A stretch of DNA of 64,000 nt from Kudoa neothunni (taxonomy: Eukaryota > Cnidaria): positions 1,054,001-1,118,000 of the forward strand of contig OZ199840.1 of the NCBI GenBank assembly GCA_964304625.1, written 5' to 3'. The position numbers and the translations under genes are program-made. How positions within the stretch are numbered: the first letter of the stretch is position 1; every line of letters begins with the position of its first letter. Shown one piece after another: positions 23,901 through 36,391 of the stretch. The notes beneath the pieces were generated by a model. The model saw only the letters and a program-made list of their open reading frames with translations. It made no database searches and was not told where the DNA came from.

Positions 23901-26900
23901 AAATAAATGTCTACAGTACATTATAACTTTCATGTTTTTTCAGAATGAGATTTCTGTTTTGACGTATATAATAAATTGTTAATTAGAGACAGAGCATCGA
24001 TTTTATTGTAGATCTATTATAGATAATGATACTACCGTCCCCTTAAACTTACAGATAATAATAAGGAAGATCACAGAAATCAGATTTTAACTTTTACATT
24101 GATATATACATGTAAGTTGAACATTGGGGATCTTTTAGTCTATTTTATTGATGACTATTTTATTGTGCCATAAAGTTTTGATTTAATTAATTATGTATGA
24201 TATAGTTTATAACACATTATTTTAAATATTCTTGTAAGTTATTCTTAAATAATATTTCGTTAAAAGTTTTTTAACAAGAATAAATAATCCTTAACATTGT
24301 TCGATTGGTATCGTAAAACTTCGCCAGTCATGTTTTTCGCCAATATAGTGCGATTTAGTCGATAGAATTTTTTTATTTTTACATGGTGAATTTTTAAAAA
24401 TTATTTAAATTCACAATAATAAATAAAAAAGTGAGGTCGAATAGACCCCAAAAGCATTAAGAATATAGTCGATGTTGAGGAGCTCGGAAGGTAACGAGAA
24501 AATAAAATATAAAAAGTAATAGAGATAGAAGAAAACGTATGAGAATTAATTGATAATGCTAATTTTAGCAATATCAATCGGCATAAACATTAATGCACTT
24601 TTCTCAAACAAACAGCTAAAAATCACTTCAATATCAACATAAATAATTTATATAATTAGATGAAGTAAGAATACAACCATCTACATTGAATTTAATCACT
24701 GTAAGTTCAACATAGCGGACGACTTCAATATAATCTACGTACATGGTGCTTGTATTATAAATCTTCAATATATCTGATTATGGAATTCCTTACCAAATCG
24801 CTATTAATGATGCAAACATAGAGTTATTCTCTTATTTTTAAACATAAATAGAACTTTACAAGTATACTTATCAAGTCATATACGTTAAAACTCCACAAAT
24901 AAGGAGTGTATATGTGCAAATCATCAAATTCGCATACCAACATTACATAAAAAGGCAGATAACGGCAGTTAATCAACATTTAATAGAGCATATAAAGGGA
25001 AAAATTAATTTCAACGGTTATAAGCCGGTGTTAACCCTTTTGTTGAATTCAAGTAACCCGTTTAACAAACTTTGAATCGACAAAATCACCATTTTCTAAA
25101 CACTTTTGGGGACATTTGGTAGTGTGAAAACGATTTAAAGATTTTATGAAAGATTGTGATTTTTAAAAAATTTCATAAAAGTCTCTCTATAAGGAAAAAA
25201 TTTTGACGCACATACCTTCTGACACAAACACGGACACTTCAGCTTTGTATTTATAGTAGAAGTAGATAATAGATGTAGATAGAGGATTGAGGTCGTTTGG
25301 TATTAAATACCGCACACTGTAATCTAACTTAACTCAATAAACGAATTGATCTGGTAAATTAATATCTATTCATGTTTAATTAAAAAGAATTTTTATGAAT
25401 TTAAAAAGATTCGCAAGGACTTTTACTTCGACGATGATTTTAAATACAACTTGAAGATTAAGCCATTAATTTTAATTTTTTATATTGTTTTCACGCCTAA
25501 AAAGCTCATTTTATATAAATTAAAATGAAATTGAAATTTATGAAATAAAAAATTGAGTATCTAAATACTCCAATATCTGTAATAAATTGTATGCTATATG
25601 GAGGATCAAAATGTCTTATAAATGTAAAATTTTTATATTGCTAACCTGGAGTTATATTTTACAGCAAATAATTAAATTACTTTTTTTCTCAGCATAATTA
25701 ATAATGTAACTGAAAATAGATTATACACTAATTATTTTTCTTAATTAATGTATAAATTCAACATGTTTTATATTAAATTATTGATGAGGATTAACATAAA
25801 TAATAATTATTTCAAGAATCAAATCACTACAAGGGTAAAAAAGTAATTTCATTATTTTACGATATAATTTAATATGAAAAAATCAAAGTATATAAATTTT
25901 TGGTTATCAATACGAGTTAAAAATAAATATTTAGCTCTTAAAAGGGATAAGCTTGCATTATATATATGGAGTTCATTTTAGTTCAATTGAAACATGATGT
26001 TTTTATGACTTTTTTAAAGTTAATCAATTATGTATTCATTACAGATTATTGGATTATATAATAGATATTTAAATTTAATCTAAATAAATTTAAAATATCT
26101 TTTGAATCATTTCTAAGCAGTTTCAAATTTTCTATCGTTTTCGCAACATTAACTTTTTACCATATTTGATATTTGTTATTTGTTATAAAATTGAGACATC
26201 AACATACCACCAATAAGGAAACTAAAAGAATTAATTTAGTATATAAAGAATTTAATTATAAATAAAATTGAATCTTCGAAAACACAGTATTAAACTAATT
26301 TTGCTTTAGAATATTGTCTGTTAATTTTCTAGTTATCATATTAGGTTTTATATTAAGGAATTATTGTACTAAATCCACATATTTTTACTTTCTAAATGCT
26401 CAAGTATTATGGAAGAAACAACACTATTTTCTATCATAAATTATGAAATAATAAGCCGACAAACGATAGGGTTTAAAAAATGGCTCAACATTTTTAAACA
26501 CAGCATAATAATATATTTTTAACATATTTTACATTTAAAGATCAATTTCTACAATAAACGAATATTTGTTAAAAATTCTATCAGAGATATTGACAATATA
26601 AGGATATTTTAGTTTTTCAAATTAAAATCCGAATACATTATTACATTCAGTGTACTTTAATAATAACTAGATTTGAGCATTAATTTTTATAGTCTATTTT
26701 AGTAATATATTTTGTTTGTTTTGAATACTACAAATACGAAATATACAACACAATTAAGTATCGCCAAAAAAATATCATAAAACGTTATTTCGATCAATTA
26801 TTACGTAAAAAATCCAAAAACTATTATTATTTAGACCAATTGTTCCCAACGGGGGGTTCCCACACCCTTATGATGTGCGAATAATGGATTTGAAGGTGCG

Positions 26901-28687
26901 AGATTTTATCACAATAAAAGGAAATTATAGAAAAATTTCGAGTCAGCTACACCTTATCATATATCACAGAGGCGCAGATTGTCATCAAATGGGGATGCGA
27001 GTCCAATTTTAGCTAGGAAGCGCAATGTAAAACTCTATTTGAATTCAATAATATTTAGTTAGAATATTTCGATTATAAGTACACATATGATACCTTTAGT
27101 TTATATTCTTTATATTCTTTATTTCCATTTTTTCTTAATTTATCGATGGTAATTAATTTTAATAACTCAATACGAAGTTTTATATAATTGTTAAAGGTTG
27201 TCATTTTTCGTATTTTAATTATAAATGAATCAATCTGTTTTGTTGTCATATTGCTACGTTAAATAACCAATAAAATATTATTTAAATGTCTAGGGAATTA
27301 CGAATAAATATTTGTATATATAGATAATATAAATTTCGGCCAAGAAATATTTATTTTATTTGGTCTTATTAATTATTATACGTTAAAACTAAGATACATA
27401 TAAAAAAAAAGTTTCAATACAATAAATGTTGTAATTAATATAATTCCATTATATTAAGTTCTTTTGATTATATATTATAGCAAGGCACAATAAATATACA
27501 AACAAGCTTTAAAAGAACAATAATCGAGTTTTATAATATCATTCAGACAGATTTTCAAATCATATAAATTAATTATCTAACGTTAAAATACGATCATTCA
27601 AAAAATTGGAAGAATTACATCTTTTTCCCGTAAACAGATTTAAAGTAACAAAGCTGAATCAAGCTATAAAACGCCTGAATAATTAGTCTAATCAATTAAA
27701 AATATAAATATTTGCACATGCGCAAATATTCATTTATAACATTTTTATTCTAAAAACTTCTCTGAAACCCACGAATAATCAATATCGAATAACTAATTTA
27801 AAATGACAACAAAGGCTTTAATTAAAACACTTCTACTTATAATAACATCAGAATATTCAAAAATAATCATAACTGAATTTCATCTGGCTGTAATCATCGA
27901 TTATTTATATGAATTCAAGTATTAACCAGCATAGTAACAAATATTTGAGGGTGAAAAAACTGTAATCATATAAATTAAGATCGACCGCAATATAAAATTA
28001 ATATCAACGATATTAAATATGTTCTAATTACTGAAGCGAATAAAAAATTCATTTATGCCTCTCACAATGTGTTTTGATAGAATTTCTCTAGAAATAAAAT
28101 TTTAATGTTGAGATTTTTTATAGAAATTATCTAATTGGATAGATTAGCTTGTAATAATAATGCAATAAAAATTATTACATCAAGAAAATACCCATTTAAA
28201 CACTGAATGAACGGATGAATGAATGAATGAACTAGTACAACCGCTCCACTCACAAATACATACAGCGCATTTAAATGATAAAGCGAACACATATGAATAT
28301 TGAATATCGGTAGTTGTATTAATACTGTTTTTGCGCAGACATACCATAAAGAATGACATAATGAAATAATCCAACATTAATCAGTCGAAAAACGATATCA
28401 CCCTCAATCGATAATAGCGTATATTGGCAGCATCACACTATCACAAAAATGCAACCCAATCAACAATCAGTTAAATAGGGTGTATAAAGCGGCAATAACA
28501 ACCTAATAGAAAAAGACAGTAGGATATACATCGCCATACCGCTATTGAGAAAATACAAAATTTAACAATGTAAAATACAGCTCAACAATAAGATATAAAA
28601 ATGGGATTTGTTTCACTTAGCATGCGTTAAATAAATTAAGAACGTCGTTATTTGAATGCGATTACAGCTCAAAACAACCATTACGAA
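20985..28687. other. 7.7 kb gene-poor AT-rich stretch
   Basis: No complete gene was recognised. Items inside: a short tandem ATCAG run at 21995-22012; a GCGC-rich motif TGTGCGCGTGCGCC at 22029-22042; another, CTGCGCATGCAG, at 22617-22628; a possible lone first exon (22766-22795); a degenerate piggyBac end block at 24430-24455 (GAGGTCGAATAGACCCC); a possible hAT end at 26836-26870 (CAATTGTTCCCAACGGGG); and a GAAT tandem run at 28205-28232. The rest is low-complexity AT-rich sequence. Confidence 0.5.
22766..22795 (+). CDS. Possible isolated first coding exon (hypothetical)
   Basis: ATG with ten codons (MESLRITTVK) ending exactly at a GTAACG donor. It sits about 140 bp downstream of a CTGCGCATGCAG motif like those near other starts. 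No following exon could be found by eye, so this may be chance. Confidence 0.15.
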
Positions 28688-31600
28688 ATGGCATACAGAG
28701 CAATAGGAGCTACTAGTGCTGAACTATTTCAGCGAATTAAAGGTAACCAACCAAACCGTTTATGAGGCGATTAATCGACGAATTATGCTAACAACTGAAA
28801 TTATCATTAGAACTAGGCTTAATTAATAGCAATAAAGTTGAGCGTGTGTTGAATATGGTGGATCGAAGGTGTTTCCTCCTCTACAAAGATGATGAACCTC
28901 TAAGAGATGCGCCGGAATTTATAGGTACATTTTTGAAGTTATTTCAACTCCATTCACACATTATTTATTTATTTATTCATTCATTCTACTTCTATTTCGA
29001 TTACATTAAGGTCACAATGCAACAATAAGTGCACCACATATGGTAAAATCTTTCGTTTGATGGTTGTGTATCGGATAATGGGGTTGTTTTGTTAAGCATA
29101 TATTTTCGCTGGAAATGTTGGAGGACCATTTGTCGGAGAATTCCACTGTCCTAGATGTGGGGTCTGGAAGTGGTTATCTCACGTTGTGTTTCGCTCTTAT
29201 GGTAATCGAACACTTTACCCAACACCACCCACATAAGATAATCTCATATGCCATATAGGTGGGAAAGGGCGCAAAAGTCATTGGTGTAGAGCACGTCCCT
29301 CAACTCGTTGAAAGATCAAAGGAAAACATTCGAGACGCAGGATTCGGAAAACTACTCGATGATGGAACTATAGAAATCGTGGGTAATATAAAATCAACTG
29401 ACAATCTTATTTGCTCGGCCAACCAAATCAAAATAAAAATGAAATATTGTAGTGTACGACGGTCGACTGGGGTATTCTAAATACAGTCCATATGATGCGA
29501 TTCATGTGGGAGCAGCAGCAGAAAAAATCCCACAGCCTGTATGTTTATCTTTTCGTACTCGCCCAATCTCTAGGACCTAATATTGTTGGCATTGTGGGAC
29601 ATTATTTTAGATGTTGTAAACCATTGCGCGCGCTCTTCTCAGTTTTATAATATTGTACGGCAGCGGTGGGCAAATTGGCCAATTGCGGCCCGCCTGGGGG
29701 GTTTATAAAGCTGAAAAATTGCACGAGCGGGCACGCGTTTTCACAATCCAAAAATCGATACCCCACTAAGGTTTTTGGGGTGTAATTAACCCCACATTTT
29801 TATTTGTCGATTATATGCAAAAAATTCCAAAAATGTTATTTGTAAACTATAACGAAAATCTATTGGGGGAATCCCTATAAATACATAACGATATATGCGC
29901 ATTAATCCCATTCTAATCCGATTTATTAAACTTATACGCATCATTCGTATATATTCGTTAGTTGAGATATAACATTAATTTTTTGTTCTAAGAGAATTAG
30001 TCAACTTTGTATGAATCGCAAGAGAAAAAAATATATTTAATGATAGTAAACATTATTTTTCACATTTAAAACAAGTGTTAGATGAATGATGCGAGCAGTA
30101 ATATTTGAAACAAGATTTGCACCATTGCGATATTTTACGATCTTTTTTTCTCTCGCAATATTCACATCTACATTCTTTATGATTTTGGTTGGCATATTTC
30201 TAGAGAGAAGAGGATCGTAAAGACATTGAGCAATCTCTTTCAGAAATGCACGTCTGTTCTTCTTTGAATCATTGAAAATATCTTTATATAACGCAAACGC
30301 ACTAACTAAGGACAGGTCAACCATATTAAAAAACACTATCATAGGCCATCTCCTCGTAAACCTGCGAACTGAAACAGATGCAAGCATTCTATCAATGTTA
30401 TCAACGCCGCCTTTAGTTTGGTTGTAATTCAGTATTACGTTGGGTTTGAATTTAAGCTTTTCATCCGATACAGAGTCGTCCGTAGTGCCACTTGTCAAAA
30501 GAATGACAGTCTTCGATTTTTTACATACATATGACACCATCATGCAATTTTTGTAAAATACAAAGTGGCTACTATAGATATGCTTTCTCGGAGAAGGAAG
30601 TAGACAGCTTGGGATTTCCTTTTTATTTTTTCTCAGCGTTCCCAAGAAAGTAAGATTTTTATCCATCAATTTTTCGACGAGCGAAAATGATGAAAAAAAA
30701 TTGTCAGCCACCACGTTTCGGCCAGAATAAAAAAGAGGTATTGACAAAGAGAGAACTACGCTTTCACCAAGGTTACATTGTCTCGTATTGTCGGAATTGT
30801 TCTTCCCCAAATAGATACTGATATTCAAGACATAGTTCGAGATCGGATCTGCCAACATGAAAAATTTCAAGCCATATTTTGCCGGTTTCATTGGCATATA
30901 TTGTTTGAATGGACATCTTCCCCGAAATGACACTAGTTGTTCATCGACCGTTACATCTTGGTTGGGAGAAAAGCACCTGTGCAATATAGTTACCCACTTA
31001 TCCCATATCTCACGTATGGGGCAAAATTTGTCCGTTTCTTTCCGCTGAATCCTTGTTTCAAAATCATCAAAATGGATTGATCGATTAATTTGTTTGAAAC
31101 GACGAAGTGAAAAAAGCCTCCTGTATATTTCTTTGCCTTCCTTGACACTGAAAAGTTCACATAAAGGCTCTTGCCGATCCTTATGCGTTCCCATCAGTAT
31201 AAGGAGACCCAAGTAACCTTTAAATTCAACAGTGTCTACGTCCAACCATTCTTCTTTGAAATGTTTTGTGCCAAACGCGTTGGTGTATTTTATTATTGTT
31301 GAGCATATCTCATCATTGAAAAATAGCGAAAAACAGTCGACAATTGTTTTTATCCTCAAAAATGCATATGACGTAGGACCAGGAGCAGATTCCATAATGT
31401 TTGCGGCAATGGTTTTTGTCGCAGGTGGCTTTTTATCGCTCCATGAGATACCGCTTTTACTTATTAAAGTATTAGCATGGACTGTATCCTCTTCAATACT
31501 CTCTTCACTGGTTTCAAAATCTTCGATAATAAAATCGTCATATTCGCTACCATATGAACCACATTCATCACTGAAGTCGCTGAAATCACTCATGATAAAT

Positions 31601-34600
31601 GCTCAACACCTGTTCGCGCGTGCGCACTCAACAAACTTCAATTTCAATCATGATTTTTGTAGTCATCTATCCGTTTAAAACAACCTAAACTTTTAATTTG
31701 TGTTCAAAATAATATACTTGTTCTTTTAAACAAAAAAATCTGGGGTTAAATACACCCCAAAAACCTTAGAAGATAATCTTCCGATAAAAATGTATATATT
31801 CAATAAATTTTTAATTTTCATATTTCATCTTATATTATAGGCGTTTTTATAGGAATAACGTGAGTTATCAGTTGTTCAGTTATTTTCAAAGAGAGATATG
31901 CTTATTTTAAAGTGGCTTTGGGGTGTAATACACCCCAAAAACCTTAGAGGGTTAAAAAATAAATTTTGGATATATATATATATATATATATATTGTGGGT
32001 TTATAAATTTATATTTGAGATTTCGTTACCTTATTTGAAATTTTACTTACCCCTCCTATGAGTGTATGTAATAATGACCAAGGTAAGGTCTAGTATGAGC
32101 TTAAAATCAAATAACAGGTTATCACTTTCGACTAAATTTCGTAGTTGGGATTCATTTTATGACAGAAGAATCTAAAATTAACCAAATGTTTAAAATCATG
32201 AGCCTGCCTGCGATCCTGATACCTAAATTAGAAGTCTAACACGACAAGAATCATTCATTACAAACTATGGATTTAAGAAAAAATTATTGTTCTATTTAAA
32301 AAGGTATAAATCGATGTAATCTGTATAATTTTTTAGATATCCTTTAATTTTTAAATATACATATATATTTGAATACTTTAAACTATGAAAAATTGTATTC
32401 AACAAAAATCTCCTATTAAATATATTACGATTATGCATAAGAATAAATTATATTTTTTAAAATGGCGTTATTTCAAAGTATTGAATGCTTATCTTGAGGT
32501 TATAATTACCCAAAAATAATTATTTTTTTATATAGATAAAAATCACCATAACATTTAAAACTATTTTGGAGAAAATATTTAAGATAGAGGTGCTGCTATT
32601 TGTTCTGCTATTTATTTAAATGAATATTTAAATCAAGGGTCGGCAACTTACGACCTACCCGTCGGTTATTACCATCTGGTCCGCCAAACATGGACTGGTA
32701 TAAAATGTTTTCTTAGTATCTAAAATATGCAAATACTTTTTAAATTATTATCTAGATAATTCAAATAAATGTTTTATGTCGTCGACTAAAATTCATTTTT
32801 ATTAAATCTGAAAACTAGAATAAATGTGACTGCTAAAATGATGTCAAAATTATTTCAACAAATGTATATCACTTTTAAAAGGGCATATAGGTACATCTCA
32901 TGTTGTTCAACCTTGTCCCACAAATCGTTCATTCACAAGTTTAGCACGAATTGATGATACTGCACGTGAAAATAATGTGAATATAATACTTTTGATTTGA
33001 CGTAATTTTATACTTTAAATGACTTTTATAAATTCTCATTTGTATATTTAAATTCAAAATTTGAATTAAGAATAATTTAACATTTTAACAGATTAATTAT
33101 AACACTGTCCGCATTAGAGTTTGTATATGTCTGTTCGGCCCATCGCTGTAAAGCTACTGACCCCTGATTTAGACAAGATTTAGACAAACGTAAGGGGGTA
33201 AACAGCTAATTTGAGGAGTTTTTTATTTAATGGATTGGTTTGTTAACTGTGTTTTGAGCGATATATTTGTAATTGATTATTCCAACTATCATTCTTATTG
33301 TAGGATGGGTTCTAAATATTTTTTACTAGTTATTTCAATTTTATAACGTAGTTAACGTGGTGTATAATTGCGACGCTATTTTTCCTGATAAAAATTTATT
33401 TATTGTTGATTATACTTTTCTCTTTAATTCAGAATATTTAAATTGATATTGTAAAGAGGTTAATAATTTTAATCTTGATTTGATGTGTATGCTCTTGATC
33501 GTGAATTATTGTATCCAATTATTAATAGACAGAACTTTTTACTTTTAAAGTACATACCTTCTAATCTTTAATAGAATAAGCCAGATTCTATTGGTACGGT
33601 AAATTTGAATCCTATATGCGTGTGCGCTCAAAATTTGTATATACATTAAATTTCTTAGAATCCGCTAAACTTAATAATTTCTATCCCATAGGAGTCAAGT
33701 AGGGGTCAGAAATAATTTAATTTAATAAAAACTTGCGACTTCGAAATATTATTCATCTTGCCAGTAACCACCTTTATTAAATATAGATAAAACAAGTGGC
33801 ATCTGTGTATTATTTGGCATGTCAATAACCTCTTTCATTAACCTTCTAATGCAATGTTTCCCAATCTTTTTTCTACCGCGTCCACTTTTTTAAAAGTATT
33901 TATTTTTTAACTTAAAATATAGCTCTCTACCACTTTAAAATTTGAAAACGATTAATATATATATATATTTCTTTTCTAACTAAAATTAAAATGTGTTCGA
34001 TAAAATCTAACTTAATTTATCGATGGGCCTTCAAAATTAACATATTTTGTTCTTCATTCCGTCAAAAACTGCATCATATAAAACTCGGGATATTCCAATC
34101 TTCATTAGGAAAGACCTTCTTATATAACAGACTTATAAACTGAAAATAAATAATCAATATTGAAAATTAATCGGTGTTATGTTATATTAAATCAAAAAGG
34201 GGATATATGATTCTAAATGAGACAAGATTGAGATCAAACCATTTTGATTATATTTGGGTGAAGGACACTTTAAATTTTATTGTTAGTTTCCATATAATTA
34301 GTCATTAAATTTTTTAGTATCTATTATATTAATTTTCATTTATAAATAAAAGATATTGACTTCAAAGTACGTCATACTGCCTAATTATCTCGTCACTATC
34401 CATGTCACAACAATACAACAGTACAACAGTACTCAGAATTTTACGCGTTTCAACAGAGTGGTTCAATAAACGTTCAAAATTTTTGTGACCAATCAAAATT
34501 TTGTCCCGCCTCGCCCCACCGGTGGGAAACACCGCTCTAATGGATTTTTTAAAAAACTACCCCACATTTGTTTTCGCTAAAATTAAAGAAGAAATAATTT

Positions 34601-36256
34601 TTAGCGTAAATGATGAGTTTTATGATATAACTCTTACCAATTGTAAATAGATCACGTGATTCTATATAAAAACATGTTATGGTGATATTTTTGGGAGTTC
34701 TTGAAGTGGTGACAAGATGATTATACGGCCTATTATTGGAGAGAATCTTAGAAACCGAAAATTTTAAACCGCCTTTAACTTTAATCTTTATTCCAATAAA
34801 ATAGGTTAAAAATCAACGTTGTGGTTGTGTTCGCAACTTGTAATAAATGTTTAGAAGTCTTGTTCGCGTTAAATGCGGCTTATATATGGCATAGAAATAG
34901 GTTAAGGAATTATGTTGATTAATATTTTAGTTTTAAAGCTTTAATTAGAACAACACACAGCCAATCGATGTCAGATTTAAAAACTAATGACGGTTGTTGA
35001 CGAAAGTGATATTCGTAGGATTATCGGGATTATTAATGTATTCATATGCGCTATAATTCTTTATTCTTTTTTTGCATCCACTAAAATCTTCAAGATTTTT
35101 TTGTACCAAGCGATAAATTAAAAATCTGGGGGAACTTTGTACCCCTGAGTCAATCGGATCGGGGATCGGAGTCGGAATGCAGTCGATTTTCGGTCCATTA
35201 GAGTTTTGAATATAATAAAAAGTAGCGCCATGTGTATATTATTTACCGTGTCAATTTCCACATCCTTTATTAAATTTTTAGGTATACCTTATTTTTATTA
35301 AAATTGCATTTATTTTATATAAACGCAGCGTTTTATTTTTTTATCACATTCGGTCATAAAAGCGTAGATCCAGAAAGCAATATTTCTACTAATCGAATTA
35401 TTTATAAAGATTTAAACGACTCATATTCTAAATTTTAGCATAATTTAATATCGTTAATTATTAAAATTCCATTATGCACGTTTATTTATGCCACGCTAAA
35501 TAGCGATATAATCTTAGGTTTCGTCCCTTCATAAAGTAAAGTAGTTATATGGCATTGTTATTTTATATTTTTCGATTATATTCCTCCATTTGATTTAATT
35601 TGGCCAACCTTTGAAAATAAAAAACACTAATCTATAAATAATATGAACCAAAAGTGAGTATAATATTGGATAATCACGTGATTTTCCTTTGATCTATTTT
35701 AATTTTGACTTAAATTTACAAAGATATTCTTGAATTAAAATAAATCTATTATGAATATTTAAAAATTACGTAGTGACTTTTGGAAATTGATGCGAAACCA
35801 GCCACTTATTGTAATTATTGTAATTGTAGTAATTTATTATTTTTTACATAATTTGTTTTTCGTGGTGTCTGTAAAATATTCTATTACCCCAAATTTTGTC
35901 GTCGTGGCGATGTAATGAATTTATTTTTGGTACAATATCAATAATTAATTTAAACAAATTCTAAAAAATATCAGAATATATAAGAATAAATAATTTAGAA
36001 AAATTAGAATTTTCAATTAAAATACTTTAAAGACCACATGCCTTCGTTATTTTGAATTTATTAAAGTATAAAATTCATCACAATTATATAGATTAATATT
36101 TAGTTGATCGATCAACTCAAAGATAACGGAAAAATGATTCTACCGATTGACAATGATATTGGATATCAGGACTATGTATGTGTGGAGAAAACCCAATCCC
36201 AAAACGACTACAAAATAGAAAAGCTAATGCCCGTTAGTTATGTCCCCTTTGACTGA
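28688..36256 (+). CDS. PCMT1: Protein-L-isoaspartate O-methyltransferase
   Basis: Cytosolic repair enzyme that methylates isoaspartyl residues using S-adenosylmethionine. Exons: 28688-28742, 28817-28924, 29011-29042, 29097-29201, 29259-29382, 29453-29538, 36104-36256 (TGA). All phases close to give 220 residues (human 227). Landmarks: [12 protein letters not shown] (N terminus), [10 protein letters not shown] (cf. [11 protein letters not shown]), [11 protein letters not shown] (AdoMet motif I), [23 protein letters not shown] (post-I/II) and [15 protein letters not shown], with the C-terminal [10 protein letters not shown]. Five introns are 54-86 nt, but the last is 6565 nt and holds a nearly intact piggyBac in antisense plus two hAT elements. 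The final exon begins right after TATTTAG and completes the substrate-binding C terminus, so the split gene looks functional. It converges on CHTF18 with 135 bp between stop codons. Confidence 0.95.
29657..29760. mobile_element. hAT-like terminal fragment
   Basis: CAGCGGTGGGCAAATTGGCC followed by a GC-rich GCGGCCCGC block is typical of hAT (Charlie-type) left ends. It stops at the left end of the piggyBac copy at 29761. No matching right end was found nearby, so it is a fragment or was cut by the later insertion. Confidence 0.55.
29761..31951 (-). mobile_element. piggyBac-family DNA transposon, best-preserved copy
   Basis: About 2.19 kb in the last intron of PCMT1, antisense to it. The termini are inverted: CCCCACTAAGGTTTTTGGGG on the left, and CCAAAAACCTTAGAGGG followed by TTAA (31952-31955) on the right. 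The left flank reads GATA, so one side of the TTAA duplication is eroded. The right side has two palindromic blocks about 180 bp apart, at 31741-31772 and 31917-31951, each GGGGT...ACCCCAAAAACCTTAGA. The left end has one block. The layout matches decayed copies at 6.1-8.1 and 16.9-17.8 kb, so it is a family trait. A (TA)n run follows at 31970-31994. Confidence 0.9.
30037..31593 (-). CDS. piggyBac-type transposase (DDE_Tnp_1_7)
   Basis: Single 518-codon open frame. An acidic, Ser-rich N terminus ([10 protein letters not shown]...) is followed by the DDE domain. Catalytic-type acidic residues sit in [14 protein letters not shown] (about residue 215), [14 protein letters not shown] (about 295) and [10 protein letters not shown] (about 400), the standard piggyBac pattern. 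The cysteine-rich C-terminal finger ([13 protein letters not shown], then [12 protein letters not shown] and CFKCEK) is present in the DNA just downstream. It lies in another frame, so the frame as read ends in a non-cysteine tail. The core is open but the DNA-binding end is displaced by a one-base shift at about 30175-30195. The start codon is 20-35 bp from a TTCGCGCGTGCGCAC motif (31614-31628). Confidence 0.93.
   Translation of the reverse strand: MSDFSDFSDECGSYGSEYDDFIIEDFETSEESIEEDTVHANTLISKSGISWSDKKPPATKTIAANIMESAPGPTSYAFLRIKTIVDCFSLFFNDEICSTIIKYTNAFGTKHFKEEWLDVDTVEFKGYLGLLILMGTHKDRQEPLCELFSVKEGKEIYRRLFSLRRFKQINRSIHFDDFETRIQRKETDKFCPIREIWDKWVTILHRCFSPNQDVTVDEQLVSFRGRCPFKQYMPMKPAKYGLKFFMLADPISNYVLNISIYLGKNNSDNTRQCNLGESVVLSLSIPLFYSGRNVVADNFFSSFSLVEKLMDKNLTFLGTLRKNKKEIPSCLLPSPRKHIYSSHFVFYKNCMMVSYVCKKSKTVILLTSGTTDDSVSDEKLKFKPNVILNYNQTKGGVDNIDRMLASVSVRRFTRRWPMIVFFNMVDLSLVSAFALYKDIFNDSKKNRRAFLKEIAQCLYDPLLSRNMPTKIIKNVDVNIAREKKIVKYRNGANLVSNITARIIHLTLVLNVKNNVYYH
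32634..33166. mobile_element. hAT-like non-autonomous element in the PCMT1 intron
   Basis: Left end CAAGGGTCGGCAACTTACGA; right end, reverse-complemented, CAGGGGTCAGTAGCTTTACA. Both have GC-rich subterminal GGCCC/GGTCCGCC blocks typical of hAT ends. The flanks ATTTAAAT and ATTTAGAC agree at 6 of 8 positions, fitting an old 8-bp duplication. It is 533 bp long with an AT-rich interior and no transposase. Confidence 0.75.
33590..33730 (-). repeat. R1 repeat copy (reverse)
   Basis: The reverse complement carries the AAATTATTTCTGACCCCTA block and a GAGCGCACACGCATATAGG block, in the order seen in the copy at 43150-43450. Partial and diverged. Confidence 0.5.
33852..34534 (+). mobile_element. hAT-like non-autonomous element, second copy of the 18 kb family
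   Basis: Begins CAATGTTTCCCAATCTTTTT and ends GGTGGGAAACACCG. The flanking 8-bp sites are TTCTAATG (33844-33851) and CTCTAATG (34535-34542), agreeing at 7 of 8. It aligns end to end with the reverse complement of 18025-19278, minus that copy's internal insertions. It is 683 bp and non-coding. It lies in the last PCMT1 intron, downstream of the piggyBac copy. Confidence 0.85.
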
Positions 36257-36391
36257 TATTGACAGACAAGTGAGTTTTTTAATGATTTCAACGTATTGAC
36301 ATTAATTTCTGTTACTCATTTATTAGCTGAGAAGATTGTAAACAATTGCGGTTATTTTTATTGAAACCACTGTACAATAGAACAACATAAT

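Noticed and set aside
31232-31678. 148-residue plus-strand open frame
   Set aside because: Antisense of the acidic N-terminal part of the intact piggyBac transposase.
36134-36256. Separate small gene starting at the ATG at 36134
   Set aside because: The segment is the C-terminal exon of PCMT1; an acceptor at 36102-36103 adds [10 protein letters not shown] in frame with the upstream exons.
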